From contig JBFHMM010000016.1 of the NCBI GenBank assembly GCA_041594355.1, positions 1 through 30,038 of the forward strand: DNA of 30,038 nt. Reading direction: 5' to 3'. Positions 15,622 through 25,551 of this stretch are shown here, piece after piece. Position 1 is the first letter of the stretch. Every line of letters starts with the position of its first letter. This DNA is from JAIUZI01 sp041594355. Its GTDB lineage: Bacteria; Pseudomonadota; Alphaproteobacteria; Rhodobacterales; Rhodobacteraceae. The position numbers and the translations under genes are program-made. Under the pieces are notes generated by a model. That model worked only from the letters and a program-made list of their open reading frames with translations, did not search any database and was not told the origin of the DNA.

Positions 15622-16584
15622 TCAATGAATGTCAACCTGAGCGGTTACCTGCCCCAGATTCGTTGAGCCACGCAGGTAGCTCACGGTGCCGTGGTAGGTT
15701 CCGGGCGGCCAGTGTGAGGTCTTCAAACGTTTGCCTGAAGCGCGGAAAAACTGCGCCTGATCCTTTTCCAGCACAGTGCGTTGTATCAGAATGGATCCCT
15801 GCGGGCCGGTGATGTGAAAAAGGAGCTCGTCACCGGAAAGGCCCCCATAGGCATAGGCGAAAAGTACCAGACCGGAGGCGTCAGAAGGCAACACTGTGCG
15901 GGTTGCGGTGCCCTCTTTCACGGATTGGTAGCTCGGAACGGTCGCTGAGAAACCGGCATGTATCAGCCCACCCGGCGGTGCTTCGGGTGGCTGATGCCAC
16001 AGGGTTCCGGTGTCGTTTGCGCAGGCAACGGGCTCGGTCGGGTCAAAAGGATCGATCACGGCGCCATCGTGGCGCACAGACAGGTGCAGGTGCGGGAATT
16101 GGGTTCGCCCGCTGAGCCCGACCTGGCCGAGGACAGACCCTGCCTCGACCCGTGCGCCCTTTGCGACCTTGATAGTTCCTTGTTTCAAATGGCAATATTG
16201 GGTTTCCCAGCCGCCAGAGTGCCGGATGACGACCCCGTTCCCGCAATCGCGCCCTTCGACACGGGCGGCGTTCGCGGCGGAGTATGCCTCGTCCGCCATG
16301 CCATCCCGCGTCGCGGTTACCACACCGGGTGCGGCGGCCAGAACATCGACACCCCTGTCCATCGCGGCGAGGCTGGGCAGGGCAAAGTCGGTGCCCTTGT
16401 GGCCATCGTAGGACAGACGGCCACAGGCATAGTCCTGAACGCCAGCGCCGGGGTCGCGGTCGACAAGGTGCTGGATGTGGCAGGTGTCGCCCGGTCGGCA
16501 GTCAATTGGCAGACCAAGAACAATTTCGCCCGCAGCCGGAATGGCTGCGAGCGATAGCAATGTCGCGGCAAATGCCGCACGCAT
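15622..16584 (-). CDS. M23-family metallopeptidase (peptidoglycan endopeptidase, LytM type)
   Basis: The 320-residue protein has a signal peptide (residues 1-19, cleavage near AAG). The peptidase domain (about 60-175) shows the zinc motifs HKGTD (His62, Asp66) and HLH (165-167), plus QYCHL (His132) as the usual catalytic-side His, and the AAPGVVTATRDG and GNGVVIRHSGGW strands of the LytM beta-sheet. All metal ligands are present, so it should be an active endopeptidase rather than an EnvC/NlpD-type activator. A C-terminal beta domain of about 110 residues follows (SGLVLFAYAYGGLSGDELLF to GQVTAQVDIH). Its ATG overlaps the clpA stop by one base (TGATG), so the two are co-transcribed and probably translationally coupled. 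Confidence 0.9.
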   Translation of the reverse strand: MRAAFAATLLSLAAIPAAGEIVLGLPIDCRPGDTCHIQHLVDRDPGAGVQDYACGRLSYDGHKGTDFALPSLAAMDRGVDVLAAAPGVVTATRDGMADEAYSAANAARVEGRDCGNGVVIRHSGGWETQYCHLKQGTIKVAKGARVEAGSVLGQVGLSGRTQFPHLHLSVRHDGAVIDPFDPTEPVACANDTGTLWHQPPEAPPGGLIHAGFSATVPSYQSVKEGTATRTVLPSDASGLVLFAYAYGGLSGDELLFHITGPQGSILIQRTVLEKDQAQFFRASGKRLKTSHWPPGTYHGTVSYLRGSTNLGQVTAQVDIH

Positions 16585-18905
16585 CAGTCTGCGGTCAGGA
16601 GAGGCGGCTTGTCGCCCGAAATCCGGGGTTTGTCCGGACCCTCGATCTGCAGATCCAGCGCGCCGTCCTTAAGTCCGACACGCACGACGCCGCCCTTGGC
16701 CAGCTTGCCGAACAGCAATTCTTCGGCCAGGGGTTTCTTGATGTGCTCCTGGATCACCCGACCCAATGGACGGGCGCCCATTTTGTCGTCGTAACCCTTG
16801 TCCGCGATCCATTCCGCCGCTGGCGCCGTCAGTTCGATCGACACGTTGCGGTCCATCAACTGAGCTTCGAGCTGCAGAACGAATTTCTCGACAACCTGCA
16901 GGATCACGTCCTTGGGCAGAGCGCCAAAGGAAATCACTGCATCCAGACGGTTGCGGAATTCCGGCGTAAAGGTGCGTTCGATGGCGGCCGTGTCTTCGCC
17001 CTCGCGACGGTCGCGGCCGAATCCGATTGCCGATTTCGCCTGTTCCGCGGCACCCGCGTTCGAGGTCATGATCAGCACCACGTTGCGGAAGCTGACTGTG
17101 CGACCGTTGTGGTCGGTCAACTCGCCGTGGTCCATGACCTGCAGCAGGATGTTGTAAACATCCGGGTGCGCCTTTTCGATCTCGTCCAACAGCAGGACGC
17201 AATGCGGGTGCTGGTCGACGCCGTCGGTCAGCATGCCGCCCTGATCGAACCCCACATAGCCCGGAGGCGCGCCGATAAGACGGCTGACCGCGTGTTTCTC
17301 CATGTATTCCGACATGTCGAAGCGGAGCAGCTCAACGCCCAGAGTATCTGCCAGCTGCTTGGCGACCTCGGTCTTGCCGACGCCGGTCGGACCCGCGAAC
17401 AGGTAGTTGCCGATGGGCTTTTCCGGTTCGCGCAGCCCTGCGCGGGCCAGTTTGATGGCGCTGGACAGCGATTCGATGGCCGCGTCCTGTCCGAAAACGA
17501 CCCGCTTGAGCGAGGCTTCGAGATCTTTCAGCACCTCGGCGTCGTCCTTGGTGACGTTTTTCGGAGGGATGCGGGCGATCTTGGCCACCACGGCCTCGAT
17601 CTCTTTGACACCGATTGTCTTGCGGCGTTTGGATTCGGCCACCAGATGCTGCGCCGCGCCGGCCTCGTCGATGACGTCGATGGCCTTGTCGGGCAGTTTG
17701 CGATCATTGATATATCGCGCGGAGAGTTCCACGGCTGTCTTGATCGCGTCGGCTGTGTACTTGATGTCGTGGTGATCCTCAAAATACGGCTTCAACCCGC
17801 GCAGGATCTTGACCGCATCCTCGACCGAAGGTTCGTTCACGTCAATTTTCTGGAACCGGCGGCTCAGAGCGCGGTCCTTCTCGAAATGCTGGCGGAACTC
17901 TTTGTACGTCGTGGAGCCCATGCAGCGAAGCTTGCCGCCCTGCAGGGCCGGCTTTAGCAGGTTTGAGGCGTCCATCGCCCCGCCCGAGGTGGCGCCGGCA
18001 CCAATTACGGTGTGGATCTCGTCGATGAATAGCACCGCGTCAGGGTGATCTTCCAACTCGCTCATGACCGCCTTCAGCCGTTCCTCGAAATCGCCCCGAT
18101 AGCGCGTGCCAGCCAGCAGCGCGCCCATGTCGAGCGAAAAGATGGTGGTATTCTTGAGCACTTCGGGTGTTTCCCCGGCAACGATCTTGCGCGCCAGCCC
18201 CTCGGCAATGGCGGTTTTGCCGACGCCGGGATCACCCACAAGCAGCGGATTGTTCTTGCGCCGGCGGCACAGAACCTGAATGCAGCGTTCGACTTCTTCG
18301 TTGCGGCCAATCAGCGGGTCGATATCGCCCTCGCGCGACTTGGCGTTCAGATCGACACAGTACTTGGCCAGCGCGCTTTCCTTGCCGTCCGGCTCGGTGG
18401 TGGCGTGGCTTTCCTCTTCCTGTTCTGTGGCACCTTGAACCGGGCGAGCCTCGCCAAAGGCCGGATCCTTGGCGACGCCATGGGCAATGAAATTCACCGC
18501 ATCGTAGCGGGTCATGTCCTGCTGCTGGAGGAAGTAGGCGGCGTGCGACTCACGCTCGGCAAAGATCGCGACCAGAACATTGGCGCCGGTCACTTCGGTT
18601 CGGCCGGAGCTTTGGACATGGATCGCCGCGCGCTGTATCACGCGCTGAAAGGCGGCGGTCGGGACGGCTTCAGAACCGTCTATGTCGGTGACGAGGTTCG
18701 ACAGATCCTCGTCGACAAATTCAACAAGCGTACTGCGCAGATCCAGTAGATCGACGCTGCAGGCTTTCATAACGCGGGTCGCGTCAGGCTCATCCAGCAG
18801 CGCCAGCAGAAGATGCTCCAGCGTCGCGAATTCGTGCCGCCGCTCATTGGCAAGTGCCAGCGCCGCGTGGATGGCCTGTTCAAGGGTGCTCGAAAATGAA
18901 GGCAC
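16584..18905 (-). CDS. clpA: ATP-dependent Clp protease ATP-binding subunit ClpA
   Basis: ClpA unfolds substrates and feeds them to ClpP in the cytosol. The 773-residue product has a Clp N-domain (1-140), an acidic linker (150-180), AAA-1 with Walker A GDPGVGKT (224-231) and Walker B VLFIDE (291-296), and AAA-2 with GPTGVGKT (505-512) and VLLLDE (570-575). The ClpP-docking loop SAIGFGRD carries the IGF triplet (627-629). There is no ClpB-type middle domain, which separates it from the disaggregase. The start is GTG at 18905 with GAGGAG seven bases upstream. The adaptor gene clpS, often just upstream, is not here; gloB lies upstream on the same strand after a 174-base gap. Confidence 0.97.
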   Translation of the reverse strand: MPSFSSTLEQAIHAALALANERRHEFATLEHLLLALLDEPDATRVMKACSVDLLDLRSTLVEFVDEDLSNLVTDIDGSEAVPTAAFQRVIQRAAIHVQSSGRTEVTGANVLVAIFAERESHAAYFLQQQDMTRYDAVNFIAHGVAKDPAFGEARPVQGATEQEEESHATTEPDGKESALAKYCVDLNAKSREGDIDPLIGRNEEVERCIQVLCRRRKNNPLLVGDPGVGKTAIAEGLARKIVAGETPEVLKNTTIFSLDMGALLAGTRYRGDFEERLKAVMSELEDHPDAVLFIDEIHTVIGAGATSGGAMDASNLLKPALQGGKLRCMGSTTYKEFRQHFEKDRALSRRFQKIDVNEPSVEDAVKILRGLKPYFEDHHDIKYTADAIKTAVELSARYINDRKLPDKAIDVIDEAGAAQHLVAESKRRKTIGVKEIEAVVAKIARIPPKNVTKDDAEVLKDLEASLKRVVFGQDAAIESLSSAIKLARAGLREPEKPIGNYLFAGPTGVGKTEVAKQLADTLGVELLRFDMSEYMEKHAVSRLIGAPPGYVGFDQGGMLTDGVDQHPHCVLLLDEIEKAHPDVYNILLQVMDHGELTDHNGRTVSFRNVVLIMTSNAGAAEQAKSAIGFGRDRREGEDTAAIERTFTPEFRNRLDAVISFGALPKDVILQVVEKFVLQLEAQLMDRNVSIELTAPAAEWIADKGYDDKMGARPLGRVIQEHIKKPLAEELLFGKLAKGGVVRVGLKDGALDLQIEGPDKPRISGDKPPLLTAD

Positions 18906-19079
18906 GCGGGTGCTCCTCTGATTTGGGTCGGGAGGGGTGCGACGTGGGGACGAACCCCCGGACCAACCATGTCCTTATAGTCTTAGAGTTTGGTTGATCG
19001 GAGCGCGGCTTCAAGGCTTTTCTTTCATTTTCCAGTCACATTTCCGGATACTGTGCTCAAGTGCTGAGCGTTTTCCCGG

Positions 19080-19853
19080 TCAAAATCTGTCTTTGCGGGC
19101 GCGGACCTCGGCGAATACATCCTGCGGTTTTGCGCCTTCCATACCGACGTTGCGCTGCACCGTAGGTTCGGCTGCCCTTAAAAACGGGTTGGTGGCGCGT
19201 TCCAAGGCCAGGGATGACGGTACCGTGGGTTGGTTTTCGGCGCGTGCGGCGGCGATATCGCGGAGTCGCGTCTGCAGGTCGGCGTTCTGCGGTTCGATGG
19301 TTTCGGCGAACCGCCCGTTGGCCTGGGTGTATTCGTGGCCCGAGTAGACGATTGTGTCGTCTGGCAGGGCGGCCAGTTTCGACAAAGATTCCCACATCTG
19401 CGGCGCGGCTCCTTCGAATAGCCTTCCGCACCCCAGCGCCATCAGGCTGTCGGCGGTGAAGACCGCGGCGCTGTCGGGGAAATGATAGGCGACATGGCCG
19501 ACCGTGTGGCCAGATACGTCGATCACCTGGCCGGTTTCGCCGCCGATTGTTACGCTGTCGCCCTCGGCGACCTGCTGGTCCAGCGGGGGCAGGCGATGCG
19601 CGTCGGCGGCTGCCCCGATGACCGTCGACGGGTGGGCGGCAAGAATATCCGGCAAGGCGTCGACATGATCCCAGTGGTGGTGGGTCAGCAGCACGTGGCT
19701 GAGCTTCCAGCCCCTGTTCGACAAAGCCGATAGGATCGGCCCGGCCTCGGGCGCGTCGATCAGCGCGGTGCTGCCTGTTTCGGCGTCATGCGCTAGGAAT
19801 GCATAATTGTCTGACAGGCATGGGATGGTCAGAATCTCAAGAGGCATGGTCAT
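19080..19853 (-). CDS. gloB: Hydroxyacylglutathione hydrolase (glyoxalase II)
   Basis: This cytosolic metallo-beta-lactamase-fold enzyme hydrolyses S-D-lactoylglutathione, the second step of methylglyoxal detoxification. The 257-residue product contains the binuclear metal motif THHHWDH (57-63), the next ligands in DVSGHTVGHVAY and VFTADSLMALGCGRLFEG, and the glutathione-binding C-terminal region VYSGHEYTQANGRFAETIEP with a family-typical end (ATNPFLRAAEP). The start is ATG 19853; a second ATG at 19847 is possible. It diverges from the methyltransferase across 55 bases and lies upstream of clpA on the same strand. Confidence 0.95.
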   Translation of the reverse strand: MTMPLEILTIPCLSDNYAFLAHDAETGSTALIDAPEAGPILSALSNRGWKLSHVLLTHHHWDHVDALPDILAAHPSTVIGAAADAHRLPPLDQQVAEGDSVTIGGETGQVIDVSGHTVGHVAYHFPDSAAVFTADSLMALGCGRLFEGAAPQMWESLSKLAALPDDTIVYSGHEYTQANGRFAETIEPQNADLQTRLRDIAAARAENQPTVPSSLALERATNPFLRAAEPTVQRNVGMEGAKPQDVFAEVRARKDRF

Positions 19854-19908
19854 TCGCCCTCACATTGCTAAACTGCCTACAGCTTGGCCGATCAAACGGG
19901 CGCCCGCA

Positions 19909-20643
19909 ATGCATCTTGATGTGCAGGATCTACGCAACTTCTACTATCGCAGCACTCTGGGCCGGGCGGTGCAGGCGTCGGTTCGCGCGCAGGTGCTGAA
20001 AATGTGGCCCGAGGCGCAGGGTCAAACTGTGGCCGGGTTCGGCTTTGCCGTGCCGATGCTGCGCCCCTATTTGTCCGAGGCCAAGCGGGTAATCGCGTTA
20101 ATGCCGGGACCGCAGGGCGTGATGGCCTGGCCGTCGGGGATGCCGAATGTCGCAGTTCTGGCTGAGGAAACGATGTGGCCGATCGAAACGGGGCGTATCG
20201 ACCGGCTGGTTGTGATGCACGGGCTGGAGACCTCGGAACATCCATCTATGCTGTTGGAGGAATGCTGGCGGGTTCTGGGGCCGGGGGGAAGGGCCTTGTT
20301 CATCGTGCCCAACCGCGCCGGGCTTTGGTCGCGCAGCGACAAAACGCCATTTGGTTTTGGAAGGCCTTATACGCTGGGCCAGTTGGAGAGCCAGTTGAAA
20401 AAGCACCAGTTCATGCCAGAGCATCACGCGTCTGCGCTGTACCAGTTGCCTTCGACCCGGCGGTTTTGGTTGAAATCGGGTGGCATGATCGAAAAATTCG
20501 GACGGCGACTGCCGACCATGCTGGCGGGAGGTGTGTTTCTGGTGGAGGCATCCAAGCGGGTTCAGCCACCCAGCGGGACAATTGCGAGGGACGCGCCGAA
20601 ACGGCAGGTAAAGGCTCTTGAAGGCTACGCAAAGCCGGCATGA
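19909..20643 (+). CDS. Class I SAM-dependent methyltransferase-like protein
   Basis: The 244-residue protein has the later part of a class I methyltransferase: DRLVVMHGLETSEHPSMLLE (motif IV region) and ECWRVLGPGGRALFIVPNR (post-motif, like Methyltransf_11), followed by FGFGRPYTLGQLESQLKKH. The usual SAM loop (E/D-x-G-x-G-x-G) is replaced by AGFGFAVPMLRPYL, a variant I recall in the alphaproteobacterial family encoded beside gloB. The frame is open to 19807, but that would overlap the divergent gloB start; ATG 19909, giving MHLDVQDLRNFYYRSTLGRA, is where the conserved sequence begins. The substrate is unknown. The end of the gene touches a 14-bp palindrome. Confidence 0.85.
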   Translation: MHLDVQDLRNFYYRSTLGRAVQASVRAQVLKMWPEAQGQTVAGFGFAVPMLRPYLSEAKRVIALMPGPQGVMAWPSGMPNVAVLAEETMWPIETGRIDRLVVMHGLETSEHPSMLLEECWRVLGPGGRALFIVPNRAGLWSRSDKTPFGFGRPYTLGQLESQLKKHQFMPEHHASALYQLPSTRRFWLKSGGMIEKFGRRLPTMLAGGVFLVEASKRVQPPSGTIARDAPKRQVKALEGYAKPA

Positions 20644-21020
20644 CGTGTTTTGTGATCACAAACGAAGATGACGTTGTTCCCCTGATGCCCATCAGGATTT
20701 TCGCCCCGGCAAACGACCGCTCAACACAGCCAAACCGGGCGAAATCGGGCGCGAACCGCGGCACAGGAATCGCAAAAACCTGCAGAAACGGTGCATTTTG
20801 GAACGTAATGTTTCTGCGCAAACGGTCGCACTTTGGCTAAGTTATTGTAAATAAACAACTAACGCCTTTTTGCGTTATCGCTATACCATGTTGCGAGGTT
20901 GGGAACGCTCTGCTACATCCACGCTGATTTCGATGCCCTGCCAGTCGGCGGGGCTTTGTCACGCCCCCGGAGCCGCGTTGCGTCGCCATCAAACCGGGGC
21001 CAAATATCGGAAGGGTGGAC
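20644..21020. other. 377-base intergenic region upstream of the atp operon
   Basis: No convincing gene is present. The region contains a perfect 14-base palindrome near its start (20649-20662), an AT-rich patch 20830-20890 (ttattgtaaataaacaac) that includes a small inverted repeat aacgc/gcgtt around a T run (20861-20876), and a GC-rich stretch leading to atpH. The atp promoter must lie here or upstream; I could not pick boxes with acceptable spacing. Confidence 0.6.
20649..20662. promoter_or_regulatory. Perfect 14-bp palindrome TTTGTGATCACAAA-type site
   Basis: The sequence at 20649-20662 reads identically on both strands with core TGTGATCACA. It contains the half-sites TGTGA/TCACA of CRP-type sites but without the normal six-base spacer, so the binding protein, if any, is not identified. 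It begins six bases after the methyltransferase stop. Confidence 0.35.
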
Positions 21021-21581
21021 GTGTCCGAACCAGCTTCGATTTCCGTTGGCATTGCTGAGCGCTATGCCACTGCGATTTTTGAGATCGCAAAAGAGAACAA
21101 ACGCCTGGCTAACCTTGAGACCAGCCTGAGCGATCTTTCGACTGCCTTGGGTGAGAGCCCGGAGTTGCGGTCGCTGATTGCATCGCCATTGGTGACGCGG
21201 GCGGAACAAGAGGCGGCCATCTCGGCCATTGCCGAAAAGATGGAGCTCGTACAGGTGCTGCGCAAGGCGCTGGCGCTGATGGCACAAAAGCGCCGTCTGT
21301 TCGTTCTGCCGCAGCTGATCACTGCCCTGCGGGATCTGCTGGCCGACGAGCGCGGTGAAGTTACCGCTGACGTCGCTTCAGCCAAGGCCCTGACCAAGGC
21401 ACAGACCGATAAACTGGCCGCCACGCTGACCGAGCGTGTGGGCAAAACCGTGACCATCAATGCGACCGTCGATGAGAATCTGATCGGCGGTCTTGTCGTT
21501 AAAGTGGGCTCGAAAATGATCGACACCTCGATCCGCTCGAAGCTCAACTCCCTCCAGAATGCAATGAAAGAGGTCGGATAA
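21021..21581 (+). CDS. atpH: F1F0 ATP synthase delta subunit
   Basis: Delta links the F1 head to the peripheral stalk of ATP synthase. The product from GTG 21021 is 186 residues (SEPASISVGIAERYATAIFE after the initiator), the length of the Rhodobacter homologue. An in-frame GTG at 21015 would add two residues, but GGAAGGG at 21009-21015 is better placed for 21021. The N-terminal helical domain and the C-terminal VGKTVTINATVDENLIGGLV and IRSKLNSLQNAM segments are typical. It is the first gene of the five-gene F1 operon; the stop is directly followed by the atpA start with no spacer. Confidence 0.95.
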   Translation: MSEPASISVGIAERYATAIFEIAKENKRLANLETSLSDLSTALGESPELRSLIASPLVTRAEQEAAISAIAEKMELVQVLRKALALMAQKRRLFVLPQLITALRDLLADERGEVTADVASAKALTKAQTDKLAATLTERVGKTVTINATVDENLIGGLVVKVGSKMIDTSIRSKLNSLQNAMKEVG

Positions 21582-23120
21582 ATGGGTATCCAAGCAGCAG
21601 AAATTTCTGCGATCCTGAAAGACCAGATCAAGAACTTTGGTCAAGAAGCCGAGGTGGCAGAAATCGGCCGCGTGCTGAGCGTCGGCGACGGCATCGCCCG
21701 CGTTTACGGCCTCGACAATGTTCAGGCCGGCGAGATGGTCGAATTCCCCGGCGGTATCATGGGCATGGCGCTGAACCTGGAAAACGACAACGTCGGCGTC
21801 GTGATCTTCGGCTCGGACCGGGACATCAAGGAAGGCGACACCGTCAAGCGCACCAACTCGATCGTGGACGTTCCTATCGGCGACGGCCTGCTGGGGCGTG
21901 TTGTTGACGGTCTGGGCAACCCGATCGACGGCAAGGGTCCCATCGAATCCACGCAGCGCGGCATTGCCGACGTCAAGGCGCCGGGCATCATCCCGCGTAA
22001 GTCTGTGCACGAGCCGATGGCGACCGGCCTGAAGTCGGTCGACGCGATGATTCCGATCGGCCGCGGCCAGCGCGAACTGATCATTGGTGACCGTCAGACC
22101 GGTAAGACTGCCGTTGCGCTCGACGCGATCCTGAACCAGAAATCCTACAACGAAGCCGCCGGCGATGACGAGAGCAAGAAGCTCTATTGCGTCTACGTGG
22201 CTATCGGCCAGAAGCGGTCGACCGTTGCGCAGCTGGTGAAAAAGCTCGAAGAATCCGGCGCCATCGAATACTCGATTGTCGTCGCCGCCACCGCGTCCGA
22301 ACCCGCGCCGATGCAGTTCCTGGCCCCCTACGCCGCGACCGCGATGGCGGAATACTTCCGCGACAATGGCCGCCACGCTCTGATCATCTACGATGACCTG
22401 TCCAAACAGGCCGTTTCGTATCGTCAGATGTCGCTGCTGCTGCGTCGTCCGCCGGGACGTGAAGCCTATCCGGGGGACGTTTTCTACTTGCACTCCCGCC
22501 TGCTGGAACGTTCGGCCAAGCTGAACGAAGATTATGGCGCGGGCTCGTTGACCGCGCTGCCGATCATCGAAACTCAGGGCGGCGACGTGTCGGCCTTTAT
22601 TCCGACCAACGTGATCTCGATCACTGACGGTCAGATATTCCTTGAAACCGAACTGTTCTACCAGGGCATCCGCCCGGCCGTGAACACCGGTTTGTCGGTG
22701 TCGCGCGTTGGTTCCTCGGCCCAAACCTCGGCGATGTCGAGCGTGGCCGGTCCGGTGAAACTGTCGCTGGCTCAGTATCGCGAAATGGCGGCATTTGCCC
22801 AGTTCGGATCGGATCTCGACGTCGCAACCCAGCAGTTGCTGAACCGCGGTGCGCGTCTGACAGAACTGATGAAGCAGCCGCAGTATTCGCCGCTGACCAA
22901 CGCCGAAATCGTCTGCATCATCTTTGCGGGTACCAATGGCTATCTCGACAAAGTCGCTGTCAGCGATGTGGGTCGGTTCGAAGCGGGTCTGCTGGCGCAT
23001 CTGCGCTCCAAGCACAAAGATCTGCTCGACTGGATCACCAAGGACGATCCCAAGATCAAAGGCGACGCTGCTGATCGTGTCAAAGCTGCGCTCGACGAGT
23101 TCGCCGCTGACTTCGCTTAA
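21582..23120 (+). CDS. atpA: F1F0 ATP synthase alpha subunit
   Basis: Alpha forms the non-catalytic nucleotide sites of the F1 hexamer. The 512-residue product is full length, with the N-terminal beta-barrel (GRVLSVGDGIARVYGLDNVQ), the P-loop GDRQTGKT (169-176) and the signature PAVNTGLSVSRVGSSAQ, which contains the arginine that reaches the catalytic site of beta. The ATG at 21582 begins immediately after the atpH stop, so the two are translationally coupled; the ribosome site lies inside atpH (AAGAGG). Confidence 0.98.
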   Translation: MGIQAAEISAILKDQIKNFGQEAEVAEIGRVLSVGDGIARVYGLDNVQAGEMVEFPGGIMGMALNLENDNVGVVIFGSDRDIKEGDTVKRTNSIVDVPIGDGLLGRVVDGLGNPIDGKGPIESTQRGIADVKAPGIIPRKSVHEPMATGLKSVDAMIPIGRGQRELIIGDRQTGKTAVALDAILNQKSYNEAAGDDESKKLYCVYVAIGQKRSTVAQLVKKLEESGAIEYSIVVAATASEPAPMQFLAPYAATAMAEYFRDNGRHALIIYDDLSKQAVSYRQMSLLLRRPPGREAYPGDVFYLHSRLLERSAKLNEDYGAGSLTALPIIETQGGDVSAFIPTNVISITDGQIFLETELFYQGIRPAVNTGLSVSRVGSSAQTSAMSSVAGPVKLSLAQYREMAAFAQFGSDLDVATQQLLNRGARLTELMKQPQYSPLTNAEIVCIIFAGTNGYLDKVAVSDVGRFEAGLLAHLRSKHKDLLDWITKDDPKIKGDAADRVKAALDEFAADFA

Positions 23121-23134
23121 GGGGAGATAAGGCA

Positions 23135-24010
23135 ATGCCAAGTCTCAAAGACCTTAAAACCAGGATCGAGTCGGTCAAATCGACCCGCAAGATCACCAAG
23201 GCGATGCAGATGGTCGCGGCAGCAAAACTGCGCCGCGCCCAAGAGGCTGCCGAGGAATCGCGCCCCTATGCCGAACGGTTCAATGCCGTGATGGCCGGGC
23301 TGGCCGCATCCGTGGGGGACAGTGACAGCGCCCCCAAGCTGCTGAGTGGTACCGGCAGCGACCAGATTCATTTGCTGGTCGTTATGACGGCGGAACGTGG
23401 TCTGTGCGGCGGGTTCAATTCGAATATCGCCAAACTGGCGCGGACTCATGCGGATCAGCTGAAGGCCCAGGGCAAGACGGTCAAAATCCTGACCGTCGGC
23501 AAGAAAGGCCGTGACGCGATCAAGCGGGACTACGCGGACAATTTCGTCGGTCACGTTGACCTCAGCGAGTTCAAGAACGTGAGCTATGCCAACGCCCAGG
23601 ATATCGCCAAGGACATCCTGGCCCGTTTCGATGCGGCGGAGTTCGACGTGGCGACGATCTTCTACGCGAGATTCGTCAACGTGGTCAGCCAGATCCCGAC
23701 GGCTCAGCAGATCATCCCGGCGGCCTTTGGAGGGGTCGAAGGGAACGAAGCGAGCACGCTCTATGACTACGAGCCGGGCGAAGAAGAAATCCTGGCCGAT
23801 CTGCTGCCCAAGGGCGTAGCGACCGCGATCTTTAGCGCCCTGCTTGAAAACGGGGCCTCTGAACAGGGGGCCCGGATGAGCGCGATGGACAACGCCACAC
23901 GCAACGCGGGTGAGATGATCGACAAGCTGACCATCGAATTCAACCGTTCGCGTCAGGCCGTTATCACCAACGAGCTGATTGAAATTATTTCCGGCGCGGA
24001 AGCGCTGTAA
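23135..24010 (+). CDS. atpG: F1F0 ATP synthase gamma subunit
   Basis: Gamma is the rotating central shaft. The 291-residue product has the long N-terminal helix (LKDLKTRIESVKSTRKITKA, then MQMVAAAKLRRAQ), the conserved VVMTAERGLCGGFNSNIAKL, and the C-terminal helix with AMDNATRNAGEMIDKLTIEF and NRSRQAVITNELIEIISGAE. A GGGGAGATAAGG box lies just before the ATG. It is 14 bases after atpA and 20 bases before atpD. Confidence 0.98.
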   Translation: MPSLKDLKTRIESVKSTRKITKAMQMVAAAKLRRAQEAAEESRPYAERFNAVMAGLAASVGDSDSAPKLLSGTGSDQIHLLVVMTAERGLCGGFNSNIAKLARTHADQLKAQGKTVKILTVGKKGRDAIKRDYADNFVGHVDLSEFKNVSYANAQDIAKDILARFDAAEFDVATIFYARFVNVVSQIPTAQQIIPAAFGGVEGNEASTLYDYEPGEEEILADLLPKGVATAIFSALLENGASEQGARMSAMDNATRNAGEMIDKLTIEFNRSRQAVITNELIEIISGAEAL

Positions 24011-24030
24011 AAGACAACCGGAGACGAAAC

Positions 24031-25455
<1,425 letters not shown>

Positions 25456-25462
25456 TCCGGTC

Positions 25463-25536
25463 AGGGTGGGCGGAAGGCCCACCCTAAGCTACGGACGCAA
25501 TGACCGGTAGGGTGGGCAGTTATGCCCACCGCACCC
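25463..25536. repeat. REP-like pair of GC-rich hairpins between atpD and atpC
   Basis: Two hairpins share the motif agggtgggc. The first has a perfect 9-bp stem, 25463-25471 with 25477-25485, and a five-base loop. The second pairs ggtgggc (25511-25517) with gcccacc (25524-25530) over agttat and is followed by gcaccc. The arrangement resembles the dispersed REP-type palindromes with a gtagggtgggc core that I recall from several proteobacterial genomes. Neither has a T run, so they are more likely RNA stabilisers or attenuators than terminators. Confidence 0.7.
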
Positions 25537-25551
25537 GATAGGAGACCAGCG

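Noticed and set aside
16284..17957. Long open frame of 557 codons on the plus strand
   Set aside because: It is antisense to clpA and the M23 gene, both with complete motifs.
18946..18959. GGGGGTTCGTCCCC-like T-arm (minus strand), possible tRNA
   Set aside because: No matching acceptor stem, anticodon arm or CCA-like end could be found around it; it lies in the clpA upstream region.
18966..19045. Possible heat-shock promoter (CTTGAA) and TATAAG box ahead of clpA on the minus strand
   Set aside because: The two boxes do not have a workable spacing with each other or with a second box, so no promoter is claimed.
20640..20840. Open frame of 66 codons after the methyltransferase
   Set aside because: No ribosome site, no recognisable domain, and it includes the palindrome; judged non-coding.
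21378..23141. Long open frame of 587 codons on the minus strand
   Set aside because: It is antisense to atpA, whose full length, P-loop and operon position are certain; high third-position GC opens the opposite frame.
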